A stretch of 64,000 nucleotides of DNA from Eudorina sp. 2006-703-Eu-15 (lineage: Eukaryota; Chlorophyta; Chlorophyceae; Chlamydomonadales; Volvocaceae). Shown in pieces: positions 22,101 through 34,149 of the stretch (positions are counted from its first letter, which is position 1; every line of letters begins with the position of its first letter). The notes beneath the pieces are model-generated. The model searched no databases and had not been told where the DNA came from. It saw only the letters and a list, made by a program, of their open reading frames with translations. The stretch is taken from NCBI GenBank assembly GCA_003117195.1, contig BDSI01000023.1, forward strand, positions 124,001 to 188,000, written 5' to 3'. Made by a program: the position numbers and the translations under genes.

Positions 22101-23619
22101 GTCCGCTGGTGCGAGCCTCGATGCGCGCCGCGGCCCGGGCCGATGTACGGCTCCGAGTGTATGCGGTGGAGAAGAACCCCAACGCCATCGTACACATCCA
22201 ACAGATGCTGCGTACGGAAGGCTGGGAGAACGATGTGACGATCGTTTCTGCGGATATGCGCCACTGGCAGGTGGGTGGGTGGGTGCGTGGGTGCGTGAAG
22301 GGGTGGAGTTGGCAGTGGAGGGTGGGGTTGGGGAATGGGCGGTCGAGGTGGGTGTTCGCTTTGACGGTGCGGTTGCAAGTGGAGGTGGGGCTGGGGTGGA
22401 GGTGGGGCTGGGGCTGGGGGGCCTGGGCCATGTGGAGGCGGGGCTGCCGGCAGCTGCCTGGGGGGGGGAGGAGACTTCCCGACTGCTGCTGCGTCGATCA
22501 TTGGAGGGCGGGATATGGCCCATCGAACAACGCTCCCCCTTGGGACGGTGCGCCCTAATTAAGCAACGCGGATGTATCGGTAATCGTTGTGCCTCAGGCG
22601 CCGGAGCCGGCGGAGATCCTGGTTTCGGAGCTTTTGGGTTCCTTTGGCGACAACGAGCTCTCCCCGGAGTGCCTGGACGGGGCGCAGCGCTTCCTCGCGC
22701 CGGGGGGCATCTCCATACCCGTGTCGTACACGTCGTACCTGGCGCCCGCCACCAGCCACAAACTCCATCATGACGTCAAGGCGTACAAGGACCTCGAGCA
22801 CTTCGAGACGCCGTACGTCGTACGGTTGCACCGGTGAGGTCCATGGCGACGGACTGCGGGGAGGGGGAGAGGTCGGGGGACGGCGTATGCGCAGTCCGGG
22901 ATGTGGGTCGGCGGCCTCCGGTTCCGGACTGGACCCACCTGCCGCTGCCACTGCTGCTGCCGCTACTGCCGGGGAGGAGGCGGAGGAGGAGGTGGACACG
23001 GCTATCCTCATCTGGGATGACTCGCGCCATCGGTTGGACGAGCGCAGTGCCGTACAAACTACAATAGCTGTCCGTGCGGGTGCCGTGCCTCATGACCTCT
23101 CTGTTATCCTCTCTGCAACCTTGCCCAGACTCGACGCCCTAACCCCAACCGCCCGAAACCTCCCCCTCCTCTCCCCCTCCCCTCCACCTCCCCTCCCCCT
23201 CCCCTCCCCCGTCCTCCAGGCACTACCTCCTGGCCGACACACAGCCGCTCTTCACGTTCGTACACCCAAACACAGACGCCCCCATCGACAACTCCCGCTA
23301 CGCCTCCGTCACCTTCCCGCGCGACCCGGCCGCCGGCGCTGCCGTACTGCACGGCTTCGCGGGCTACTTTGAGTGCACCCTGTACGGCGATGTCCTGCTC
23401 TCCATCCACCCTCCCTCCCACTCCGACAACATGTTCTCTTGGTTCCCCATCTTCTTCCCGCTGAGGGAGCCGGTGTACGTGCCGGCGGGGGCTCCCGTGG
23501 TGATGCAGATGTGGCGGTGCTGCTCGCCGCACAAGGTGTGGTACGAGTGGGCCGTCACGGAACCGGTGGCGGGGCCCATACACAACGTGGGCGGCCGGTC
23601 GTACTGGGTGGGGATGTAG
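19128..23619 (+). CDS. PRMT5: Protein arginine N-methyltransferase 5 (type II, PRMT5/SKB1)
   Basis: Transfers methyl groups from S-adenosylmethionine to give symmetric dimethylarginine on histones, Sm proteins and other targets. Nine exons join in phase: 19128-19217, 19323-19478, 19677-19859, 20075-20257, 20754-20969, 21321-21626, 21842-22270, 22598-22833 and 23220-23619 (732 aa). The start [17 protein letters not shown] and [10 protein letters not shown] match the family N-terminal TIM barrel. The Rossmann part has [13 protein letters not shown] (Phe 389, the position linked to symmetric methylation), SAM motif [10 protein letters not shown] (459-468), [10 protein letters not shown], and the double-Glu loop [15 protein letters not shown] (Glu 532 and Glu 541). 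The C-terminal beta barrel ends in GGRSYWVGM. It is about 95 aa longer than human PRMT5 because of Ala/Gly/Pro-rich inserts, notably at the ends of exons 4 and 6 and in exon 7. All catalytic residues are present. Confidence 0.96.
20692..20722 (+). repeat. Partial dispersed intronic element, PRMT5 intron 4
   Basis: Only the ATTTCCTATACC core and C-rich tail remain, about 30 bp before the acceptor at 20752-20753. Confidence 0.5.
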
Positions 23620-24752
23620 CATGTAGGTGGGGGTGTAGGTGGGGGGCGGAGGGGCCGGGCACTGGGAAGCAGAGGGGGCTTCTAGCCGCCTAGGTGGACG
23701 CGGTCCAACCGGGTAGGGGCAGTTATAGGATAGTTATGGGAAGTCCAGGAGGGGTTGGGGTAAAGGGGAGGCAATGGGGGGTTGGGGACTAGGGGTAAGG
23801 TGGAGGCTGTGGGCTGGGTGGTGGCGCGAGGGGAGCCCTCCGGTCTCAGCTGCAGACGGACTGGGCAGTAGAGCCGTGCCAGCGTCGGCAGTGGATGGTG
23901 CTGGTGGTGGGGTGGGGGGAGCCATGGGAGGTTGTGTGGGTGTGTGGCGGCCACGCGTGTGTGGGGGGAGGGGGGTAAGGGGGAGAGGGGTGGAGCGACC
24001 GGCAGAGGTGCGGAGGAGGCCCCGGGAGAGAGTCGCCGCGTCTGCGCGTCAGGAAGGGGGCTGGGGACTGTGTTCGGCTGTTTCGCATGCAATAACTGCG
24101 ATGCTGCCGTTTTTGGCAAGGTGATCTTTTGTTCGGAAGGACGGTTGGTATGCAGAGCTGGTGTGCCGTCGCTTTCATTTTGGGAAACGTGGTCTGGACA
24201 CCTGGCTGGGATTCGGGGCGCACGCAGCGATCGAGTCGTGCTTGGTGAGGATTAGGAGTTAAACGGGCAGCTCGAACGTGCGCAAGTTTAACAGTGGAGC
24301 TGTGTTGGGCCTTTTGTCAGAAATCTTGTGATGGGTGGATTCCCTCAGGGCCGCAGCAGGCACACCGCATCGCCAGAGTTGTGTTGCCCACAGTATCAGC
24401 AACTGAAGCCGACCCGGGGGACCAGAAATGGCTGCCCCGCAGCTCCTTTGACTTACATAGAGAATAAATAATAAATGTTTTTGGTCCGGTGGGGAGGAGC
24501 GACGGTTTTGTATGAAGCTTGAGCCCTCGAAGGTCATTGCCAGACGCACTTCGTACGGTACTAGCTAAAACAGTGCGTTACTCCTATTGCCTTTGCAAAG
24601 TAGCTGGTCATAACACTGATACACTCAATTATTTATGTTTAGTAAATTTGCAGCGTTGTGCACATTGCCAATACGCTGGTCCTGGCTAAGCTCAGCAAGC
24701 GTTGCGCCAGCGCGCAAGATAGGTAGTTGAAATCGGCAACTGAGAGTCCTCA
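23620..24752. other. Intergenic: PRMT5 3' UTR and promoter of the next gene
   Basis: No gene is recognised. 23620-24060 is G-rich simple sequence, the presumed 3' UTR. 24100-24752 is AT-richer, with an AATAAATAATAAATG tract near 24464, and leads to the ATG at 24753. Confidence 0.45.
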
Positions 24753-26219
24753 ATGGCGTCACAACACCCAGTATTAGTGCCTGCCGCGGGGCTGCCGTCG
24801 GGCAGTGCGCATGTTGCGCACAACCGATGGCACCCCGTCAAAGAGAGCAGCGACTATACGGAGCATTTTACAGAGTTTAAAGTTAGGAGTCAAGTGCCCT
24901 TGCCAGTGCCAAACTTGCATACAGCTTACTCGAACGCGGACATCGACTTCAGCAGCCCTACCAATCGTGCCATCCTGGCGTGCAACGGACTCCCGCGCAA
25001 CTTCAAATCCGGCAGCAGATGCGTGAACCCTCTGGAGCCGCGATACATCCTACCCGGCTGCTCTCCGTCGGCAAGTGCCCCCGGGACGGCGGTTCCCAGC
25101 CCCAAGGCAGGCACGCCGGTCTGCGAATCGCCGCGGACCGCCTCCCCAAGCGCGCGTCCGCGGCTCCTCGTCTCGGCCATGTCCTTGCCTCGTGTGGACG
25201 GCGCAGGCAGCCTAGCCTCGCCCAAGCTGCAGCCCCTGCCACAATCTCCCTCCGGAACTGCCGCCGGCGGCAGCGTCCCGGGACAACCCCACCACGCACA
25301 GCAACCCCCGCCACAGCAGCCGCCACCACTTGCCTCCAATGCGACCGTGCACGTCAACGGCGCTGTCGGCGGGCTGCTTCTGTACGGCCCGTCACCGTTC
25401 ACCAGCCCGTCAGCGGCCGCCGTGGCGGCGGCGGCCGCTGGCAACCGCAACCTCGACGTGGCCGACATCAACGGTCCGCGACGGAGCGTCAGTGTGCCCC
25501 GCAACGGCGGCTTTGACCCGCTCAACGTCACCGACATCGTGGTGGGTACCCGACTGGGCGGGGGCCGACTGGCCGGGGGCCGACTGGCCGGGGGCCGACT
25601 GGCCGGGGGCCGACTGGCCGGGGGCCGACCGACCGCAGCACGGTGGGGCCACCTGGCCACAGCGGGTGGTGTTCGGAGGGAGGGATGAGTTTGTGGGGAA
25701 CGCATTTGTGGTGGGATGTCCGGGTGCAATTACGGTATTTGGAACGAGTAGCGTGCCTTTCTGTCATAGCTTGGAAGCCGACAACGGCAACATTTGACCT
25801 GCGCTCTGCCCACCGCGTCGCCGCTCCTCCCTGCTCACCTCACCTCGACCCGGGGCCGCTCCTTCCCACCCTCCTCACAACCTGCCCATCTTCCACCCGC
25901 CCATCCATCCACCCACCCCCGCCCTCCCCCTTGGCCGCAGCCCCCCCGGAAACCCAGCCCCAGCCGCCCCATGGTCTGTCTGACCACCTCGGACATCAAG
26001 GGCGCAGCGCCCCGGCAGCGCACCCGGGACGTCCCCTCCCCGGGCCATGGCACCCTCACCAGCGCGGATATCCCGGGGGCAGCACCTGCCGCCCTCGCGC
26101 GGCCCTCCCCCACCACATACGCCCTGGGCCGCTGGCCCGCGCCCTCCGTCCCCACCTACCACTTCGCGCACTCGACGCGCGTGACGATGCTGAAGAAGCC
26201 AGTGTCCATCGGGGAATGA
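24753..26219 (+). CDS. DI-x-G-x-x-P repeat protein, function unknown
   Basis: Two exons, 24753-25541 and 25941-26219, join in phase 0 (355 aa). A central Pro/Ser/Ala-rich region (about 103-225) looks disordered. Short motifs recur around it: NPLEPRYILPG (92-102), LDVADINGPRRS and LNVTDI in the last 30 residues of exon 1, then TSDIKGAAPRQ (near 280-289) and SADIPGAAP (near 304-312). The repeated D-I-x-G-x-x-P spacing followed by basic residues, and the N-P-L-x-P-x-Y-x-L-P motif, recall hypothetical proteins of ciliated protists and algae. A cytoskeletal or flagellar role is only a guess. There are no transmembrane segments or signal peptide. The donor could be placed one codon earlier (25538). 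Confidence 0.7.
25551..25625 (+). repeat. 15-bp minisatellite, five copies
   Basis: Five copies of CGACTGGCCGGGGGC, the first with one substitution, start 9 bp after the 5' splice site of the intron 25542-25940. Confidence 0.92.
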
Positions 26220-29202
26220 GGTGCTGGAAGGGATGGCGGGCCGGGAGGGGGGCTGGGTGTGTGTGGGGGTATCTGGGCAGGCGCGGGGCAGAGGCCCGGT
26301 GCAAGGTCCTGCGTGACATGAGTTCTTGAGGTGGCATGCCGGAGGGGACGCCCGGCTGGGGCCACTTGGGTGACCTGGTGCGCAGTGCGGCGGCGCGGTC
26401 GGTCCCTGTGCCGGTGGGGAGTGGAGTCTGGTGCGTGACGGCGGCCCTCGCCGCTCGCCCCAAAGTGGGGAGGGGGGGCGGGGCGCTTCCATGCAGTGCA
26501 ATGCAGTGCAGTGCCGCGGGGGCCAAACGCTGTGTGGGGGCTGATGTAGCGCTGGTGTTGCCTGTAGGCGTCTCGCAGGGAGTGGTTTGTTGCGTTGGGT
26601 TTCGTAGTCGCGGGATGTTGCGGCGGCGGGCATTGCGGCGGCGGCCGAATGGCGTTTTGGATGTGTGCCGTTGAGCGGTGGCGTCTGGGGAAAGGCGGGA
26701 CGTGACGATATCGAGGGGGGTGGAGCGATGGCGGCAAACGGGGCGTGGAGCGATGGCGGCAAATGATGGTGAAGCTGTGTTGATTGCCGGGGGTCGGGGA
26801 CCGAAGAAGTCGTATAACAGTGCCATCTGCACGAAAGGGCGGCACTGCAACAGGGCGGATGAATATATCTTCAAGCAGCAGCGGGGTGGGAGTGGTGGGT
26901 CTTGTACCCACCCCCCCCACCCCACACCCCCAACAAAGAGCACGGGTGCAGTTCCGGTTCGCTCGCACCTCTTTGAACACCTCTTGGGACAATGCATATC
27001 GATTGTGCCTATTTGGAAAGGGAAGGGTGAGGCCGAGCCCTTTGCTCTCAGGTGGGTGGGGGTGCACTGCGTGCGTTTGTTCTTATTGACTGTTGGCTAA
27101 AACCGTGTTGACGGATTGTGTTGTGTTGCGTTGTGTTGTGGTGCGCGGGTGGCGATGGACCGGGTCCGCCCCGGGACTGGTGTCTGTGTGAACGCAGTGT
27201 CAGAATGCCCTCGGGCCGGCGCCGTGAGACCCATAGGTCGGCATTCTTAGACCCGTGGGTCGGTCGTTACGCCGGCGGCCTGGGCCCTGACCCGCCTAGC
27301 TGCAAGGATGGCCGCACTCTTTCATGTGTACCCACATCAGTACATTACGATGCCGCATCGCCGTTTTTCGGCTGGCGCTTCGGCTGTTGGGCTCCTCAGT
27401 GGGTTGTGAGGTGCCTCACAGAGATTGACGGGATGGGTGCCGTACCCCAGTCAGGCAGGCAGGCAGATGTGTCGGCACGTGGCTTCCCGCCCCGGCGGGC
27501 GGATTGTTGGGGGATTTCCGTATACCGTATACTGATACCGATACCCAGGTCCGCCAGGAGAGTCTCCAGGGGGGGCGGGGCGGGCAGGTCGGTTGCGCCC
27601 GCGCCTTAGTTGACCGCCCTCGCCTCGTTTGTCCGACGTCGGATCGAGTCGTCTCGGGATGTGGTGTTGTTGGCCGCCCGCCGGAAGCGGACCACTTTCC
27701 TGCAACCGGCGCAGATGAGCTTCCCCAAGGCGAGGCCGGTGAGACCGGCGCGACGAGAACCGAATTCACGGGTAACCACCTACTTGACACATGGCTCACA
27801 AGCTCACAACAACGGTCGTGCTCGCGTCTTGCCCGGAAAGGCTCTGAAGCTGCATGACCAGCTGCATTTCAGCTGCAACACCTCCCAAGGCTGAACCCCG
27901 CACCAGCTGTCGCCCCAGGGGGGGATCCTCCCGGCCAGTCGGGGCGGCCCCGTGGGGCGGTTATAGCACCCGAGCTGCCCCAACCTACTGCATAACCTGC
28001 CGATGGCCTCCGCATTAACCTCCGCATAATAATATACTACCAACATCAACATCCTCAACAACCACCCTCCTTCGCTTCCTGCCCTGGGGGATTCGTCGAC
28101 GGTGGGCCGGCCCCGGCAGCCCCCCCCAAACGGCCCCACTTACCCGCACCCTACGCTGTACTTGGGCGGCGCGCCCGCCCTCACTGCCACCGCCCTCGAG
28201 GACACCGCCGCGCCCTGGTCCGGAACCGCCCGTGCTGTGCGGTCCATCCCAGTGGGCAGTTAGCTCAACCCGCTTCTCTTTGGGTCCGGCAAGGAGCTCG
28301 GCGAGTCCCCTACCGACCTCCCCCTGCAACCCATCCCCCTCCAACCCCCACACACCCACACACGGTACCATCGCGACCACGTCACCCCAACATTCGCCAC
28401 CCCAGGCCCCAGCAACTCCGACCCAGCAAGTGTGCTCATTCGTTTGGGGACCCCGCACGTGCAGCCGGGGGGGTGTGAACCCCCCCCTGGCGCATCCATC
28501 CACCCTAGGGGCCCCCTCCCTACGGGGGTGCTGCCGCCGCCCAGCCGCCCTATCCCCCCATCCTTCTCCACGCAACCCCCGGCTCCCGATATCCGCCTCA
28601 CAGTACAGCCCCCAGCAAACGATCCTGCTCAACTGCCCTGCGCTGCCCTGCCCTGCACGACATGCTACCAACTACATCCCCTACGCTGCGTTGCGTTGAA
28701 CCCCACCCACCCACCCCCACACGTCCGTCCGCAACATCCCCGGACCGCACCGCGACGTCCAGCCCACCCCAGCTCCGCTCACAGCTCCAGGTCCAGAAGC
28801 CACACTCGCCGGCAACACCGCAACTCTCTACATCGCACACAGACGGCTGTTGAGCGCCGTCCGGCTGCCGTACCGAAGGGCCCTCGAGTGCTCCGAAACC
28901 CTAAAACCCTCTGGGAGGTCGCCGGGGCGCTTGCGAGCAAATTATCCCCCTTCCCTGCCCCCCCCCACCTATCCACCAGACCACCACCCTCCTCCGCACA
29001 TCTGCCTCAACACCCCTGACTGCCTAGCGGTACCAAGTGCGCTCCGTGCAATCGTATCCCTTATCCTGCTCCCCTGCTGCTGCACGGCGGTGCAAACCCG
29101 CACTTCACCACGACCTGGCCCCGCCCCCCGCGTCCCCGCCACCCACGGCACGGCACCTGCCAACGTCCGGGATGAGGCACCCGCAGCGGCCCAGGCCGCG
29201 CC
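26220..29202. other. Gene-poor interval between convergent genes
   Basis: About 3 kb separate the DI-x-G protein (+) and the Myb/JAMM gene (-). No domain, splice-consistent exon chain, tRNA or mobile element was recognised. It includes C-rich tracts (28080-29000) that are presumably partly 3' UTR of the minus-strand gene. Confidence 0.5.
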
Positions 29203-32200
29203 TCACCCGGCCGCCTCCATGGGCTGCCCCGCCTCCACCGCCCCCGACTGCGAGTACAACCTCAAATCCTGAGGGTGGGCCCCGTACCCCCCGACCGCCG
29301 AATGCCCCCCGTACCCGCCACCTGCCTGGTCGTACACCAGCCCCGTCGTCCCCCCCTCCACCAGCGGATGCGGCCCCGCTGCCGCTGTGTGGCTGGTCCC
29401 CGGCAGCACACCAGGCACCGCCAGCTGCTCCGGCTCCTGCTTGACCCCGAAGCTCCCCGTGGGGCCCCCGCTCTGCACCGCCTCCTCCATCTGCGCCAGC
29501 AATCCAGACACCAGCGGCGCAACGCCCGCCGCCGGGCCCGCCACCCCGGCGTCCGGCGCCGCGGCGGCGGCGGGCCCTGCGCCCGCGTCATCCCCCGAGT
29601 CATCCTCCAACAACGCCCGGAAGCTGCCCCCTGTCCCCAGCTGCGACGGCGGCGGGGCGGCGGCAGCAACGCCTGCGCCGGTCGCGGCGGCCCCATCCTC
29701 CTCCTCCTCCTCCGGCGGCGGTGTGGCCTCCGGCGGCGGCGTCGCGTCCCCGTCCTCCAGTAACAGTCCGAGCATCGACCCGCCCGCCGGCGGCCCCTCT
29801 GCCGCCGCCGCCGCCGCCGTGGCGCCGTTGCCAAGGGCCGCCGCCATCCCGCCGGCGGCAGCGCCGCCGCCGCTGAGGCTGCCTCCGCCGTCGACCGCTT
29901 GCAGCGCCACCGCCAAGTTGACCCCCCAGCGGTTCTGCAGCTCCGAGGAGATGAGGTCCAGCACCTGGCTGACCGCCTCCGGGTCGGCCTCCCGCATGTG
30001 GGTGCTGAGGGAGTGGCGCAGCTTGGCCAGGCGGGTCAGCGGCTTAGCGTCCACAGAGCCGTCAACCTGCGGGGCGAGGAAGGCGAGGAAGGCGAGGAAG
30101 ACGGGGGAGTGGGGAGGGGCAGAAGGGAGGGGGCAACGAGGGCGGGACGGACCCGCGGCGGCTGAGTCAGGCGGCGTCTGGGAAGCTAGGGAACGTTGTG
30201 CGCATGGCAGAGGTAGGGCGGACAAGAGGTCCCGTGGAGGGATGGCGGCGGGCGGCGGGGCCTGGGGACCAGCCCATGGGGTGTTGGCGCCTACCTCCCC
30301 CCGTTTCCCCCCCCCCGGGCCTCACCCACGCAAGCACAAAGCCCTGGTGCACACGGTGGGCAACTCCGTCTCTCACCGAAGGGCAGACTGGCTGCCTGGC
30401 CACCGATGGACACCCCGCCACGCCAATCCGCCCTAAACCCTAAACCCACCCCACCAGGCGTCATCACGCGGCCTCATTCACTGGTGCCCTTCAGTACCTT
30501 TGCCACGCAAGCATCCTACAACCGATGGATGTGCCCCGTTTTGATGCGGGTTCGTTCAATTAAATGATCGTTTTCGTTTTTCTGACCATGCCAAGTGCAC
30601 GCACGGACGCACGCGCCTTTACCCCCCCCCCACACACACACGGGCTGGGTGTGTCCGTTAACACCCCCACCCCACCCTTCCCCCTCCCTCACCACCCTTC
30701 CCCCTCCCCCTCTCCCCCCCCACCCCCGCACCAGGACGTAGCTGTAGCCCCTCCACAGCTCCGCAAAGTCCACCCGCGCGGGGTCCAGTCGGAAGGTGTC
30801 CAGCATCCCCACCAACTTGGCCAGCAGCCCGGTGTCCGGCACCACCTCGTAACCGTGGACTTGGCAGCTGCGGGGGGTCGGCGGGGGGAAGCAGGGCCTC
30901 GCTGTCTTGGTTGACAATATGGGGAAATATGGATTTTGTTAGGCTACGCGAACAGGAGCCGGGGGACGAGACCGGTCGAGATGAAGTGTGCTCGTCTGGG
31001 GCTTGGGCGAGTCTAAGGCACGCAGGAGGGGGAGGGACAGGCTTGTCAGCGGGGTGAGAGGGGTGAGAGGCGTGAGAGGGGGGGATGGCGAGTGTTGTAC
31101 TCACCGTACGGAGTACGGCACCAAGGCACCCTTGAAGGACTGCACCATGAAGGTGGTGATGATGGAGTTGGGTTGCGGCATGTTGGTGTCGTACGGCCCC
31201 ACGATGATGCCGAGGAAGGGCTCCAGCCGGGTCTTCTCACACCTGTGGGCGATGAGGGCGGCGGTGAGGGCGGCGGTGAGGGCGGCGGTGAGGGCGGCGG
31301 TGAGGGCGGCGGTGAGGGCGGCGGTGAGGGCGGCCGGAGTGGATCTCCCGGGTTCAGAGAGGAGGCAGGAGAGGTCCCCGCTCCCCCACCTGAACAGCGC
31401 CTGGTAGTTCCGCTGGTTGTCCATGTCCTTCTGACTGGGGCTGGGCTCGAACACCGGGTGCGAGTGGTACCTGGGGGGAGGGCGGGGGGGCCGGGGCAGA
31501 GGGCGGGGCAGAGGGCGGGGCGGAGGTTGAGGGAGAGGGGAGCCGGTCGGCCTTCTTGACGCGCGTACCCACGGCCCCCCCCTTGACGCCCTCGAGACCC
31601 CCATCCAGAGGGCCGAAGAGGGGATCCCAAGAAGGGGGGCGCAGAAAGAGGGCCGTGAGGCCGGGGCGGGCCCTTAGCTCCAGATCCGGGGACCCCACAC
31701 CTTCCCATCCCTGCAGGGGATTGGATAGGGGCCCTTGTGGCGCCCCAACAGCGGTGATGAGGTGCAGACAGTTCTGTGTGGGTCTTGGTCTTGCATCCGC
31801 ATTGAGCGTCCTCCTCCCCCCCCTCCTCCCCCTCCACCGGGTGTCCCGGTCCGTCCGGGGTCTGTTGCTGTGTTCGTGCCACCCCTCCGCGTCGTCGCCC
31901 CTCGTCCACACAGCCCTGCACCAGCCAGCCACGGCAAGATCTCCCTCCCCCACAGGGACTGCACCGCCTAGCCTTCTATGCTGTGCTGTGCTGCGCTGTG
32001 CTGCGCTGTGTTCCCACTGCCCGGGTCCTCCCCACTGCTCCGTCAGCCCATCCAAAGCAGGGGGTGCGTCCCGGCCAATGCCACCCACCCGCACCCACCC
32101 ACACCCACCCACCCACCCACCCACCCGGCATGGTAACTTGGTAAGCATACCGATACAAGGGGTTCGGGTCGGGCGGGTTTCTCGCTACACACACCGCCCT

Positions 32201-33155
32201 ACCCTGACCCCAACCCCTTAATGTCAATAAAGACAGCGAAATCGCGAAACAATCACCGATTGCGTAGTAGTTGTCCGGTTGACTGACGCCGCCGCCGAAG
32301 TAGGACGCAGTAATTATATGTAGATGTATAACCATGTAGACCCCAACCCCTCCCCCCCCACCTCCTCCCCGCCCCCCCCCCGCACCCACCAGCCCACGCA
32401 TGTCTGCCCCTTGGCCTCCATGATCTGCTGCACCTCCACCTGCGACTCGGGGTCCAGCTCCACAGAGGTCGCCGCGTGGGTGTCCTTGGCCCGCCGGCAG
32501 GCGTACGCGTCGATGACCACCAGCTGCCGCGTCTCTGGGTTCCAGGTGCCACCTAGCAGACCGATCACCTGGAGGGGGGGAGAGGGGGCAGGTGGGAGGG
32601 GGCAGGTGGGAGGGGGCAGGTGGGAGGGGGAGGGAGAGGGAGGGGGAAGGGAGGGAGAGGCAGAAAGGGATGGGCAGGAGGCGCGGTTGGGGCAAGGAGG
32701 GGCGGAACAACCATCTTGGCAGACCCCTCCTCCCGAGCCCCCACCCTGGCACCGCCCTGGCCCTGGCCCTGGTCCGTCCGTCTTGCTTCCAGCTCCGCCG
32801 TGGCCCCCACGCCCCCACCTTGCTGTTGCACCCCGGGCCGCGTCCCCGCTCCCCATTCGGAGCCCCCGCCGAATGCAAATACACACAGACACACACACAC
32901 ACATGCACACATGCACATTGCTGGACACGGGTCTGCTTTTTCGCGGCTCAGCTTTTCTCCTTGATAACACATGCACACACGCGCGCGTCTCAGTTTTCAA
33001 TCAGTATATACACACATACATGCCCTTGGGCCTCCGGCTCGTATGGGTATGTGCAGGTATGGGGTTACGCACCCCCAACCATGTAACACACACACACACA
33101 CACACACACACATGTGCACACGCGGGTTTCTCACTCAACACACATACACACACGC

Positions 33156-33214
<59 letters not shown>

Positions 33215-34060
33215 AACACGCACCTCGTAGGTGCTGAGGTGCGCGTGGAAGTCCATCGCCAGTAGGGCCCACGTGGACATGTCCACCGTGTACGGCTGCG
33301 CCAGCGGGGCGCCGCTGCCCGGCATCCCCGTGAACTCCTGCGGCTTCACCAGCTGCAGGCTCTCGCTGGTGACCCCCATCTGCGCCCTCTGACCCGCGTT
33401 CTCACGCCGCGGCCGATTGCGCGCGTACTCCGTCATGACGGGCGCAGACACGGGCGCGGGCGGCGGCAGCCCCAGCAGCGGCGCCGGGGCGGGCGCCGCC
33501 GCCGCGGCGGCCGTCAGCGCCGGCGCCAGCGCAGCGGAAAGGGGCCCCAGCGGCGCCGTCGCGGTGGCGCTCTGCAGCGCCGCGGCCAGCCCCCCGGCAC
33601 CCACCGCCGGCGCCGCGGTGGGGCCGTCAGCCAGCAGCGCGGTGAAGGAGCCGAACGCCTGCGGCTGCGCTGCCGGGTTGGCGGAGGTGGCGCCGGAGGC
33701 TGCCGTCGGTAGCCCGAGGCAGTTGGCCAGCTGCGCCTGCGCCGCCGCCGCTGCCGCCGCGGCCACGAGCTGCGCCGGCGTGATGCCCTGCACGCCGCTG
33801 CCGGCGGACGCTGCCGCCGCCGCCACAGCGGCGGCCATGGCCGCGGCGGCGGCGGCCTGGGTGGGGTCCGGCGGCGCGGGCGGCTCAACTCCGCCGTCAT
33901 CATCCCCGTCCGAGCTGATGCCTCCCGCCCCGGGGAGCCCCTTTTTCCGTTTACGGCCGGGCCCGCCCTTGGCCAGCTTCTTACCCCGCTGCGGAGGGAT
34001 GGGACAGTGCCGCGATGGGACACAAACACACACACGGTTTGGGTCGGGTGGGTTTCTCGT

Positions 34061-34149
<89 letters not shown>

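Noticed and set aside
22279..22773. Long plus-strand open frame inside the PRMT5 gene
   Set aside because: It spans intron sequence and an exon in a different frame from the well-supported PRMT5 reading.
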